Under the pieces are notes generated by a model, which was not told the DNA's origin, ran no database searches, and was given only the letters and a program-made list of their open reading frames with translations. DNA of 64,000 nt from Cryptomeria japonica (taxonomy: Eukaryota > Streptophyta > Pinopsida > Cupressales > Cupressaceae). Positions 1 to 10,175 of the stretch are shown here, one piece after another. A program made the translations under genes and the position numbers. Position 1 is the first letter of the stretch. Each line of letters starts with the position of its first letter. The stretch spans positions 153,811,971 through 153,875,970 of the forward strand of contig NC_081411.1 in the NCBI RefSeq assembly GCF_030272615.1. The letters run 5' to 3'.

Positions 1-1335
1 TCAAATTCCATTCAATTAAATAAATAAAATCTATTTATTTAAATTAAATCCCCTATTCCTCTTTTAAATAAATTAAATAAAACATTTATTTAAATCATTA
101 TCCCCACCCCACTTGCATTTTCCTACAAATACAACTTGCACACATTTATTGAAATAAATGAATTTTTATTTTAATAAAATCCTATTTTCCCTCACTCACC
201 AAATCCACTTGCAAAATCTAATCCCCTTCTAGATTCTTCTAGCCCCTTCCTAATTAGCCTAATCCATCCCCTAATTATTGTCACATTCCTAAGCAAAGGG
301 AAGTCACTTCTCAAAGCCTAAAAGTCTTTGATAACCATTAAAGGCTTCCAACCTTCAACCACTAAATGTCTCAAAGTCTTTGATAACCATTAAAGGCTTC
401 CAACCTTCAACCACTAAATGTCTCAAAGTCTTGGATAACCTTTGAAAGCTTCCAACCTTCAACCACTTAATCCACAAAGTCTTCAAAAACCATTAATGGT
501 TAATCCAAACCCTCCTACATGGTTAAAACATTTGTTTTGACTCAACCTCTACCCAACCCAAGGGTCTCATCAGGCCTTTAATGCTTTGACCATGATTATC
601 TCTTAATCATTTGCACAAAGGTTTATCCTTGGATTAACTCTTAATCCAATGGGTAATCTTAATTTAGGCTTGACCCTTACCTTCTAGATAACCATGAGGT
701 CTTCTCAGGCATTCAATGCCTCCAACCCCTTTCTTTCAACCCAACCCTATGTTGACACTTGTCACCATTTCATTGGTACAAATTGTGCACATGGATCCCC
801 AACTTTCAAGCTTGACCCTTGATTAAACCCTTCAATCCTGGCCATCCATTGCTCTATTTTTCCTATAAATAGAGTCCATTCCTTCATAATCCAGATCCTG
901 AAAACTTGTATGCATTAGGCTATAGACATTTTTAGAGAGCATTTTAGCGTAAGCAATCTAACATCTTATCATTTTGGTTAAAATATATCATTTTAGCATC
1001 AATATATTAGTATTAGCTTTTCATTTCACATTTAGAGCTATACTACAATCTCAATCCTCCATAAGCATCCATAGTGCAAAAAGCTGCTGAGAGCTACACT
1101 ATTTTGGAACTTGGAGAGGAGAGGAACAAGGGAGAAGGAGCTAAGGCCATGCTAAGAGGCAGTTGGAGATGCCTCATAATCTTTGTTTCGTTTATTAGAT
1201 ACATTAGCATGCTTTTAGTGTCTCTCTTGGTATGCCTTCATAGATTAGTTTTTGATTGACTAACACTAACGGTTTTTGTGTCTTTGGTGTTGTTTATCAT
1301 TTGCTAACCTTGTGCCATTTTGCAGGGCATCATTT
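1..1335 (+). mobile_element. Gypsy-type LTR, 5' end cut by window edge
   Basis: Non-coding AT-rich sequence with a TATA-like box (CTATAAATAGAG) near 862. It is related in inverted orientation to the solo LTR at 42090-43536: both share a U3 stretch with a TCAACCTTC-rich tandem repeat, the GTGCACATGGATCCCCAACT-type block and the TATA box. They diverge downstream of the TATA box. The right end is not sharply defined. A sequence TTTGGTGAACTCGACGTG at about 1335 could be the primer binding site, but I cannot name its tRNA. The small frame at 1074-1259 has no recognisable domain and was not called. Confidence 0.6.
321..510 (+). repeat. 52-bp tandem repeat in the LTR U3
   Basis: Three units with a period of 52 bp start at 321, 373 and 425 (each begins AAAGTCTTGG or AAAGTCTTTG and contains CTTCCAACCTTCAACCAC). 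A partial, diverged fourth unit starts at about 476. The same repeat family is visible, inverted, at about 42990-43130 in the solo LTR. Confidence 0.85.
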
Positions 1336-3490
1336 GGTGAACTCGACGTGAATCGAACATGCAACCTTCATCTCATTTTTTTTTAACTAACATGTTTGAT
1401 TGTTGAAAGTGACACACAGGTCGCGCTTCGGCGCTATTGAACCCGTTTTAGCGCTACCGACACTTTTTCTTTTAGCGCTATTGTAAAAGTTTCAACGCTT
1501 TTGACCATATTTTAGTGCTTTGGTTGTTATTCTAGCGCTATTGCAGACATTTTAGTGCTTTTGACGCTCTGGTTTTTCCCTTCTTTCAGTGCTACTGTGT
1601 AAATTAGCGCTTCTGTTTAAACGCAGACTAGCGCTATTGCAATAGAATGTTGTAAAAATCGCATTGTAACTCCAAAAATAGAAATTCTTAGGCTTGTGGA
1701 AGCCCCCTTGAACATCGATTTTACTAACTCGTTTTTGTTCATGCAGGTATAAAACTCACCATAAAAATCACAAATTTGTCCTTTGGTGCTTAAAAAAACT
1801 TGAAAAACACAAAACAACAAATTTTCATTGTTTTCTAGTTAGGATTCATCTTTATTTTGGTGTTTAAAATCAACACACAAAGTTTCTTTCCTTGCATCAA
1901 ATCTAAAAATCACAAGCCACACTTCAATTTTGGGCAAGTAAAAAGAACAAACCACTTGTTTTAGATTTTTGCAAAAACGCATTTTACTTCAAGCAAACGC
2001 GTTTTTCATTAAGTTGACCAAGATTTTTGAATTCTAGATTACACAAAACATTGCTTTTGATGTTAAAAAGAACACCATGCCTGTTGGAGCAACATCTCCA
2101 AATAGTTAGACCACATTTTGACATGATGGATTAAAAAGAACAAGTGTTTTACGTGTTTGGCACGCTTGTGCACAAAGGTCAATCGAGTGGTCCTACCTCT
2201 AACACACACTATCCTCTCCCTTGGCTCTCGTGGTCCTAGGTGCAAGAGAAAGGTGTTAGTAACACTCAAATTTTATCTTTTTAAGAGAGGCCTGCCAAGG
2301 GATCGATACTCTTGGGAACGACCTCGAGCGGTAAATCCTTCGAGCCGCTATAGAAATCAGGTGAGAGCGAAAGCTGTAGCCTTGGGTATAGCTATTCCTA
2401 CAGTGTAACTGACCGAAAGGACAAATGGGCCCCACCACTAGTTACAAGGCTCTTAAGTGAGTCACTGCAGAATGAACTTATGTCCAAAAACATCGAACAT
2501 GACTAAACACCTTTAAGTAGTAGCCCACCCGTTCTATTGATTGAGGATATTTGAGATATAATTTAGTGCAAGAGCATAGATGGTTTTGCTCCCAAGATAC
2601 TCACCATACATATTTCCTTGAGTAGAAACATAGCTTTTTGAAAAGTCACTTGTGGCTTGATAAAAGTGGTGACTCCCCCATCATAGGGATCATCTATTTG
2701 TTATGCTCGTGCAAGACTTAGTATATCACATCCTTACCTGCCATGGTGCGATTCATAAGGTATGTAGTACCAAAGTCGAAGAAATATCAAGATGTGGGCT
2801 AAATTTATCACAACTGGCCATTTGACCTTAGGGATACAAAGTGTTTGAAGTGTGTTCGTTTTAAAAACCTAGTGCAAATTGAGCCGAATTCAGGCTTTGG
2901 AAATACATCTTAAAATACATCTAAAGGAAGGGTCATATACAAGTCCAAGGATTGGGTTGATCTAGACCCATACTCATTTGTGCCTTTGGGGCAACATTCT
3001 TGTGTTTGTGTGCTTGCTTTGTTTTCTTGTCAAAGAAAAATCAGAAAAAATCACTTCCAAAAACAAAGTATTCATCCAACCAAACATTTCTCAAAACAAC
3101 CAAACACATCAAAAACAAAGTACAAAGAGTCAAAAATTTATGACCATTCTTCACATCTTGCGAAAGAAGAAGTGTCATCAGAATATCAACTTGAAAAGAA
3201 GACCCTTAAGCTCAAAAGCTTTGATCAAAAGGAGGAAATTCTTCTATCTCAATAGACAAATTTTTGTCTCACATAGAGTCTTTCTACATCGCATGCGTCT
3301 ATACCTTCAAGGTAAAACAAACGAGTTTGATTCAGAATCATTGAACCGCAGAGCTTTTATGCAATATAGAGCTCTGAGTTATCACAAAAATCAAGGAGGA
3401 AGGATTAATCCCAACTTCTTCCCAAACATCCGTATCACATACAACACAGCTCGAGAAATACCACCAACACTTGAAAGGGAAGAGGTAGAG
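1336..3490 (+). mobile_element. Leader and internal 5' region of a Gypsy-type element
   Basis: This follows the LTR on the same strand and carries no convincing coding frame. The first part (1420-1645) is rich in AGCGCT words. A more GC-rich block at 2150-2450 is unlike the surrounding AT-rich DNA. The frame at 2978-3514 shows no retrotransposon domain and ends by running into the antisense of copy 1 ORF2, so I treat it as chance. Homology to the minus-strand element begins abruptly near 3490. Confidence 0.5.
1425..1645 (+). repeat. Degenerate AGCGCT-centred repeats
   Basis: About ten dispersed copies of a loose motif TTTTAGCGCTATTG, several carrying the exact palindrome AGCGCT, lie in about 220 bp just downstream of the LTR. 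Spacing is irregular (about 15-40 bp). It sits in the untranslated leader of the putative Gypsy element. Confidence 0.7.
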
Positions 3491-4138
3491 TTGCCTTTGC
3501 ATATAGGTGCATAAGTCAAATGATGCATCTTCCATGATCATCCGGTAGGCAGCATTTAGCACTGTAGCAGAGACAAAGTTGATTCTGCTAGCGTGGAACG
3601 TCCGGTATCCTATCATCATACACGCATATTTGACCAGATCATCCTTGATGGAATTAATAGTCATTCCCCCTGAGTCGCTCACAAAACCGATGAGATTGTT
3701 CATTTCCATCTTGCTGATCTTCCTTAGGGCTGGCACTTCACTGACATTACAGAAACCAGTGACAACATGAATTGCTTCCGGTGTGATGTCATGCATCTGC
3801 TCTAAGTACATTTTATCACCGTGCACTCTGCTCAGAATGATGTGGATGTGATCATCTGAAAACTCTTCAAGGAAATAGACTGCATTATGAAGCTTCTTCT
3901 TTTCCAGGATGCTAAATTCTGGTTTAATCTTCTTGTCCTTCCCGCATAACAAACTCAACTGGGAATGGATTACAAGAGATCCTAATTCTTCAATTTTATA
4001 GTCAATGTAATCGGAAATGCCTTCCTCCACTATAACACCAGCGGGTATCTGAGATAGGGCATTGTATTTTGCCTTCCGTTGAATGAAGTCTACTGGATCA
4101 ACGGGTGCACTAGGGCTAGAATGTGATGCGGAAGCCAT
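3490..4138 (-). pseudogene. ORF2 N-terminal fragment, copy 1
   Basis: Starts at ATG 4136-4138 (protein begins MASASHSSPSAP) and stays open for about 215 codons in register with copy 3 ORF2. Shared segments include IILSRVHGDKMYLE, MHDITPEAIH and GMTINSIKDDLVKY. After codon 215 the similarity stops and the frame runs into unrelated sequence, so the last 50 residues before the stop at 3338 are junk. In the full-length copies this protein exceeds 1000 residues. I recognise no catalytic motif; function unknown. Confidence 0.75.
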
Positions 4139-4581
4139 GATAAACAGAGATATTTTGAGAAATACCTTCGTAATTTGAAATTTAGGGCTTGCAAATTACA
4201 CTTCATCACTCACTCCTTCGGTTGCTGAAATACTGCTTTTTGCTCTACACTTGACCAATTGATATTCACTTCTGATTCTTCTTCAATATTTTGAGAATTC
4301 TTTGAATCGCAATCCAAATTGCTTTTCGTCGCTCAGTGCTTAAAAAAACTTCTTCGCTCGAGAACTGATAAGTGAAAAATGACTTGAAAAATCCTTATAA
4401 ACAAGTTCTCAACCTACCATAATAAATGCTCCACTATTAAGGCGTAAACCCTAATTTGCCTTTTACTATTTCTAGTCTTCTGCCAGTTGACAGGTATCAC
4501 TTACCGGTTAAGATCTTTTACCGGTTTAAACCAGGGGTTCGAGATATTTCACCGTTTGCTCCCCCTAAGCTTTTCTGATGC
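4139..4581 (-). other. Spacer between Gag-like ORF and ORF2, copy 1
   Basis: About 440 bp without a coding frame. It is conserved in copy 3 (38340-38784) and of similar length in copy 2 (341 bp). It contains several ACCGGT/ACCGGTT words. It presumably carries the ORF2 leader, though no splice or reinitiation signal can be asserted. Confidence 0.5.
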
Positions 4582-5862
4582 TTAGTTTGCTAGTTTAGTG
4601 ACTTCCACACTAGGTGCAGAAACTGGTTCTTCTTGAATCACTTCTTTTGGCTTCTTCTTCCAAGTTTTCTTCATATCCATTTGAATGGTTTCAACATCTA
4701 TCTTTCCTTCCGTAGTTACCGGTATATCATCTGATATATTCTTTCTTGTTCTGCAGAATCTTGTTGTATGACCCGGTTTGTTGCAATGATAGCAAATCAT
4801 CCCAGGTGCTCTCCAAGGTCCATTGTTCATGTTTCCATTCTTCCTTCTACATGTTGTAGCAGTGTGACCATTACCATGATAGATCAAATAGGTTTCTCTC
4901 CATCCAGTTGCCGCTTGATAGCCACTATTTCCTGAGTGATAATTATAGGTATTAAACCGGTTTGGGTTTCGGTTCCCAGAGGGTTCAGAAAAAGATCCTT
5001 TACTCCTTTGCGGATACCTTTCGGTGTTGTGCATGATAGACCTGCATTCAAATGCTCTATGCCCAAACTTGTTGCATGCATAACAATTACCATTGAATCT
5101 ATTGGGTCTAGGCTTATCATTTAGAAAATAAGGAAAGTTATTGTAAGCCTTACTTCTACATACATTAGCAGTGTGTCCTTCATTGAGACAATTAAAGCAA
5201 ACAGGTTTGAACTTTTTCTTACCTTTATCCTTTGGTGCCGGTTGTTTCTTTGATGCTCCATCTTTTGTTCTAGAGGTCTCACCTTCCTCATATTCAGAGA
5301 AACCAAGTCCACTGGTATTCTGTACCGGTTTAGCTGATTCAAGCTTTTTCTCTAGCTTGACAGTGTTCTTATTGAGTTTGGCAAGTATTTCCTTTGACTC
5401 AGTAAGTTCTTTGGTAATAGCAGCATTGGATTCCTTCAAGGTTGCATTCTCAGAAACAACCATGTGTAGTTCACCTTGCATTTCTTCCTTTTCCATTTCA
5501 TTTTCATGAAGATGAGCGGTAAGTGCACTGATCTCTTGCTTTAGCTTGGAGATCTCATGATCTTTGTCTTTTACTAGATCTTCAGCTTTCCTCCGATTCT
5601 CAAGTTCTTGACACATTCTGATAGTTAGTCCTTTAAGTTCCCTTCTTAGGTTGGCATTGGACTCATTCAATTTTTCAACTTCTTGAACTAGGGCTTCCAT
5701 GTCCGCTTCATCAGAAGAACTATTTTCAGTTAGCTCCATCAGTTTTTCAGCATGCTCTCTTCTTTTTGCTTGAGAGGCCTTATATTTGACTTTAAGCTCA
5801 TCATAGGCTTGCTCAGTCTGAGTGAGCCGATGAGTAAGTTCCCTCACATTGTATTCCCCCAT
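4582..5862 (-). CDS. Gag-like coiled-coil / CCHC zinc-knuckle protein, copy 1 (intact frame)
   Basis: Likely start is ATG 5860-5862 (MGEYNVRELTHRL), 36 nt inside the PBS, giving about 426 residues; the same Met is conserved in copy 3. The longer upstream frame reads through the PBS and LTR and is not used. Residues about 10-230 are a heptad-rich, charged coiled coil. The C-terminal part has zinc knuckles CFNCLNEGHTANVC, CYACNKFGHRAFEC and CYHCNKPGHTTRFC, plus a degenerate one (YLIYHGNGHTATTC) in which both leading Cys are Tyr. By analogy with retrotransposon Gag it should assemble and bind element RNA. It lacks the usual Copia Gag (UBN2) or Gypsy Retrotrans_gag domain. It is the only unbroken gag of the three copies. 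Confidence 0.8.
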   Translation of the reverse strand: MGEYNVRELTHRLTQTEQAYDELKVKYKASQAKRREHAEKLMELTENSSSDEADMEALVQEVEKLNESNANLRRELKGLTIRMCQELENRRKAEDLVKDKDHEISKLKQEISALTAHLHENEMEKEEMQGELHMVVSENATLKESNAAITKELTESKEILAKLNKNTVKLEKKLESAKPVQNTSGLGFSEYEEGETSRTKDGASKKQPAPKDKGKKKFKPVCFNCLNEGHTANVCRSKAYNNFPYFLNDKPRPNRFNGNCYACNKFGHRAFECRSIMHNTERYPQRSKGSFSEPSGNRNPNRFNTYNYHSGNSGYQAATGWRETYLIYHGNGHTATTCRRKNGNMNNGPWRAPGMICYHCNKPGHTTRFCRTRKNISDDIPVTTEGKIDVETIQMDMKKTWKKKPKEVIQEEPVSAPSVEVTKLAN

Positions 5863-5897
5863 ATCTCCTTCCAAGTGGTTAGACTTATAGAAATGTT

Positions 5898-5910
5898 GGC
5901 TCTGATACCA
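5898..5910 (-). other. Primer binding site (initiator Met tRNA), copy 1
   Basis: Minus-strand TGGTATCAGAGCC lies 2 nt after the LTR end. It is complementary to the 3' end of plant initiator-Met tRNA, the primer normally used by Copia-superfamily elements. Confidence 0.9.
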
Positions 5911-5912
5911 AT

Positions 5913-7097
5913 TGATGAATACAAAGAGGGGAGGGGGGTGAATTAGTATACCAAAAATTATTGTACTCAAACACTTTATCAGTCTAGCAGTAAACCGGTA
6001 TAACAGTTTAACTAACAAACCGGTTAACACAAATGCAAACCAAATAGCAAGTAAGACATTCACCCACAGAAGCACAATCACCATAACACAAGAGATTTTG
6101 ATGTGGAAACCCAAATGGGAAAAACCACGGTGAGATGAAACTCACAAGTAACTCTGCAGAATATTACCCAGACTGGTTAAGGTCAGACCGGTTAAGGTCA
6201 TACAATGTTCTTTACTAGAATAGATCTTGTTAGGAATCTCAATCTCTGTTAGGAGATAAGTCTGATTAAAGACTACCTTGTGAGAGGATTTTAGATCCAC
6301 AGATGTGAATCACCTTGTTAGAGGATTTACAAAGGCTTTTCTGGGCCTACCCAGTTAAGGGTTTCTAACTTGTCAAAGATGTGAGTAATCAACAAGTGAA
6401 TGATCTAGAAAATAACACAGTCTGCTTGGTTAGATCCATGATAGCTCATTGCTAATGCATTTCAGCATTACTTTAGTCTTCAGTAAATCCACACTCTGTT
6501 ACAATACACAGACTTGATCTTTTCTTTTAAGATCACACATACAAGAACTCATCAACAACTTCAAACCCTAACAACTACACACACATTCTAAAACCCTAGA
6601 CATGATATCCTTAAGAGGAATCTGATTTCATGTCGGTCCAATAGGATTACATTGCAAGTTCCTAAGTTCATTGTATCTAGACACATTTGGTAACATGACA
6701 CAAAATCACTATCAAAGTGTCGGTGGATGGTAACTCATCACAAAGATATACCAGTTGGTAACTCATCACAGAGTATTACCAGTTTATACAACTTTACCAA
6801 TTACCGATCGGTAACTCAGAGTAATACCGGTTTAGCAGATTATCGGTTGATAGAAATGAAGACTGGGAAAATGATAACTGCCGCTTCTAGTTCCTTTGCT
6901 CCATTCCGCTTGAGGTCCTCATGCCGCTTGAGATCAGTAAACACTTTCTACAAGACACCGATAGTCTAAAGACTATAACATAATACCGGTTTGAAACAAA
7001 TACCGGTTGAGCATAGCTCATACATACAAAAAGTGATCTCATAGTAAGTGTGTGTCCATCAATGACAATCACAACATAATCATCAAAAATGCCAACA
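5913..7097 (-). mobile_element. 5' LTR of copy 1
   Basis: 1185 bp on minus, beginning TGTTGGCATTTTTGATG and ending TTCATCA (TG...CA). The U5 region contains a motif shared with Copia LTRs: GGTTTTTCCCA followed by TTTCCACATCAAAATCT and TGTTATGGTG. It is very similar to the LTRs of copy 3 and rich in CCGGTT/ACCGGT words. The antisense ORFs at 6727-6969 and 6887-7123 are LTR shadows. Confidence 0.85.
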
Positions 7098-8205
7098 ATA
7101 AACTTGCTTCTCTCATTGTTCATATGATTTGAACATTTAGAGTCAATGATACATGCCTTGGTTCCACTTTAGGATGTAGTGAAAATTTGCCTTCTAAATT
7201 TCTAGACCGTCCATCATTCTTTTCTTATAAAGCCAAGAACAAGTATTCTTCATTAGAGTCCTCTTCTTCTTCAGATGAGTAGGTATTTGTTGAATAGAAT
7301 CTTATCTTCTTCTTCTTGTCTCTATCATCTCTTCTGATTTATTTGGTAATCCCTCTATTGTTTTCCTTTCCTTTGTTATTATCATTAGGTCTTCCACCAT
7401 AATCTTCCTTATGCATACATCTGGAAGCACAATATCCTGTTCTTTCACAATTGAAACATTTTAGGAAAGTTACCTATGTACTTGCCAATTCCTCTCCTCA
7501 ATCTTCTTACAAAGTTTGCTTCAATCTCATATGAGTTTTCATTCTCATTTGGTTCATCTTCAAGTTTCTTTGTGGCTTTGAATGCTACTTCCTTCCTTTC
7601 CTTCTTGATGTCATCTAATTCTGCAATTCAAAGGCAACACGTGAGCCGAGAAGCTAATTCATAGTGTATTTGTTTTTGTCATGAATTTCCTCAATGGCAT
7701 ATTTCTTTAGTTTAAAGATTTTGGGTAGCATTTCCATTATCTTCCTTACAATGTCACTTTCTTCTACAGATCCACCAACACTTCTAAGAGAATTTACTAT
7801 TCCATTCACTTGATGAATGTAGCCTTCAATTTTTTCATCATCACACATTATCACATTCTCAAACTTGTGCTTTAGATTTGTAACCTTGGCTTGCCTTGTC
7901 TTCTCATCTCCTTCAAATACATTCTTCAACTTGTCCCAAATTTATTTAGTTGACTTAGACCCTGTAATTTTATTCAACACTATATCATTCAAGCAAGTAA
8001 CAGTTACAATAGTAGCCTTTGCATTACTCTTGTATGCTTTGATTTCATCTAGAGTTGTAGGACCATTCTGTGGAACACTATAACCTTTCTTAATACTTTT
8101 CCAAATTTTAGCTGACATAGTAGACAAATGATAATCCACCCTTTCTCTCCAATAAGCATAATTTGTGCCATCAAAATTCAAAGCCTTGAATGTATAGTCT
8201 ATCAT
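7098..8205 (-). pseudogene. Copia-type gag and protease start, decayed and interrupted
   Basis: From MIDYTFKALNFDGTNYAYW (8205) the frame gives a Copia Gag of the UBN2 kind, with the typical YAYWRERV start, IWDKLKNVFEGDE and VNSLRSVGG segments. A TAA stop lies near 7942, with further breaks after 7654. A zinc knuckle follows at 7417-7458, reading CFNCERTGYCASRC, in which the His is Tyr. Near 7110-7165 the aspartic protease start reads CIIDSKCSNHM, a degraded DSGAS-type motif. The sequence ends exactly where copy 1's LTR begins (7097). Integrase and RT are not found. Confidence 0.8.
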
Positions 8206-8248
8206 CCTGGCTCTTCCTCAAGCGATTAAGCTTCAAAAGATGAACTTT

Positions 8249-8260
8249 TCTTTGATACCA
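8249..8260 (-). other. Copia primer binding site
   Basis: Minus-strand TGGTATCAAAGA follows a putative LTR end (ATTCAACA) by 2 nt. It is a two-mismatch version of the initiator-Met PBS and lies about 45 bp upstream of the Copia gag start. Confidence 0.7.
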
Positions 8261-8262
8261 AT

Positions 8263-10175
8263 TGTTGAATACACCATAGGATTGAGAGGGGAGGGTGGGT
8301 TGAATCAATTTGTACCTTAAAATACTTAAATATTGATCAAAATTTAAATCACAAGCATAAAATCTTAACAATAATAAATTATGAAAGTTTGAAACACAAA
8401 AAACACATGAACACTAGATTTACATGGAAAACCCAATCAGGGAAAAAACCATGATGAGAATCAAACACAATATAAATGTGATTTGTTACAATTTTGCTTC
8501 TAGGACACCCTGCTCCTAAGAGGACTTTCTGTTGGCAGTGGGCCAGTGTCCCTCGCGGGGATTCACGACATGGTTTAACAACCTCCTATGGATTCTATAA
8601 GTCTAGTGGTTGTATCAGGCATTGACAGGTTGATCTTTTGGTGCAATGACAACCCTAGCTTGTAACAAGTGGTATCAGAGCTTGGTCACAGGTTCGAATC
8701 ACGCAGGCCATGGCGAGTGATGCTGGGAGGGGGATTGTTGGTAGTGGGCTAGCGTCCCTCGTGGGGATTCGCGACATGGTTTAACAGTCTCCTATGGATT
8801 CTATAAGTCTAGTGGTTGTATCGGGCATTGACAGGTTGATCTTTTGGTGCAACAACAACCCTAGCTTGTAACACTTGCATCCTTAGGGAAAAATACAAAT
8901 GGCTTGCAAGACTGAAACTCACTATTTCAGAGCAAGATATAGAAAGCTGTCAAGAAACTCATTATCTTCCGATAGAGAAATAAATAACTAAATTGGAATG
9001 AACATGACCTCCTGATCATGAGTCATTGTGTCAAGCGATCAATATCATAGAAAGCTCTTTTGATTCAAAGCATATTCTCTGAACTTTGTCACGCTGAGAA
9101 TATCATCATCAAAGTTGTTCACCATAGTCCTTCACGCATCTCCAATACCAAAACTAATTGTAAGTCTTTCACACCTTCAACAAATCTATTTACACCCATT
9201 CCACACCCACTAATACATCCACACTCCTTTATATACAAGTTTAATCATCAAATCCCTTAACTAGGTCAACCGTAGATAAAATATACATTATTACATAAAT
9301 TCAATCACCTGGACCAAAATATCAAATAAGATCCACTTCGAGTGATAGAGAGAACCTAAAAATATTGTAATACAACATTTCCAAATGTTTCTAGAATGAA
9401 CCACACACTAGCACATCCTCCAAGTGAACAACATCAAATGAAATGTTTAGATGAAAAATGAAACACACCAACCAGTCAACCCATAAACATTCTCCAATGC
9501 ATGAAATTCAATGTAGATCTACACACACCATGGTGAGAACCAAAACATTAGATATACACATCCTCCAAAGCAAACACAAACTAAAAGAATATGATCCAAG
9601 TAGAACACAACATCATAGTCAACCAGAGACCAAAATAGCTAACACCAAGAACTCAAAACATCATAACTTCACTTGCCAATCAAGTTGCCACTTGGAAACT
9701 AAAATGGAACACCGCATAGATCACATGAACAAATCCTCCAAATGGAAACACCTGAATCCACATATCTGGAAGCCACATACCTTTTCTAGACCTATTCTGA
9801 TAGATAGCTTCGCTATCAGAAACATTAGTAATGAACTCAACCTACTGAGCCATAAAGCATCTACAAAATAGATAGTGCAATGTACAGAAAGAATAGACAT
9901 CATATGTAGAACCACAAAAATAATCTTCACAAACCAAAGGAATACAAGATATTCTTCCACTGAGTATTAAATATTATTTGATGCATATAGAAACTTCCAC
10001 TCTATAAATCTTCTAAAAATACCACAACATCTTCACCAATACCAGAACACTCAACATTGTATATAATACTCTTTCCTGCATATAGAAACATTTTCTATAC
10101 TATTTTGCTTCGATACCAATACAAAACAAGTTGACATTAATAACAACACAAGATAGGTTGACATCAATGACAACA
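8263..10175 (-). mobile_element. Putative 5' LTR of the Copia element, carrying a TRIM
   Basis: The left edge (TGTTGAATACACCATAGG) is well placed by the PBS. The Copia U5-type motif occurs near 8425-8455 (on plus GATTTACATGGAAAACCC...GGGAAAAAACC). The right edge is a guess: the minus strand starts TGTTGTCATTGATGTC at 10175, giving about 1.57 kb without the TRIM. A second PBS-like word (minus TGGTATCGAAGC, about 10109-10120) lies near the right end, so another remnant may be merged here. The plus ORF at 9458-9871 has no domain. Confidence 0.45.
8530..8873 (+). mobile_element. Complete TRIM element (344 bp)
   Basis: Two direct 138-bp terminal repeats (8530-8667 and 8736-8873), each starting TGTTGG and ending TTGTAACA, flank only 68 bp. 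The interior has a PBS (TGGTATCAGAGC, 8670-8681) and a polypurine tract (GGGAGGGGGAT, about 8725-8735) right before LTR2. This is the definition of a terminal-repeat retrotransposon in miniature. The repeats differ at about 10 of 138 positions, all transitions by eye. Flanks CTTTC (8525-8529) and CTTGC (8874-8878) look like a TSD with one mismatch. It sits in the Copia LTR and codes for nothing, so would depend on another element's enzymes. Confidence 0.93.

Larger units (their letters stand above)
3490..7097 (-). mobile_element. Truncated non-autonomous LTR retrotransposon, copy 1
   Basis: In minus orientation the order is 5' LTR (7097 to 5913), PBS (5910 to 5898), Gag-like ORF (5862 to 4582) and the start of ORF2 (4138 to about 3490). 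The layout matches the complete copy at 33694-41268, and the DNA is closely similar over LTR, gag and ORF2. The rest of ORF2, the polypurine tract and the 3' LTR are missing: at about 3490 the sequence passes directly into Gypsy leader DNA. No protease, RT, RNase H or integrase is present. The 5' LTR end abuts a Copia protease remnant at 7098, so this copy inserted into that Copia element; a TSD cannot be tested because the other end is gone. Confidence 0.85.

Noticed and set aside
2978-3514. 178-codon plus-strand ORF
   Set aside because: No domain; it lies in Gypsy leader DNA and its end runs antisense through ORF2 of copy 1.
8682-8700. tRNA-like gene in the TRIM interior (GGTTCGAATC)
   Set aside because: Only a B-box-like word is present; no cloverleaf can be drawn in 68 bp with the PBS and PPT.
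8530-8873. Cassandra-type TRIM carrying 5S rRNA
   Set aside because: No 5S-like promoter boxes or 5S sequence seen in the 138-bp LTR.
9458-9871. 137-codon plus-strand ORF
   Set aside because: Lys/His/Asn-rich translation of AT-rich DNA with no domain, within a putative Copia LTR.
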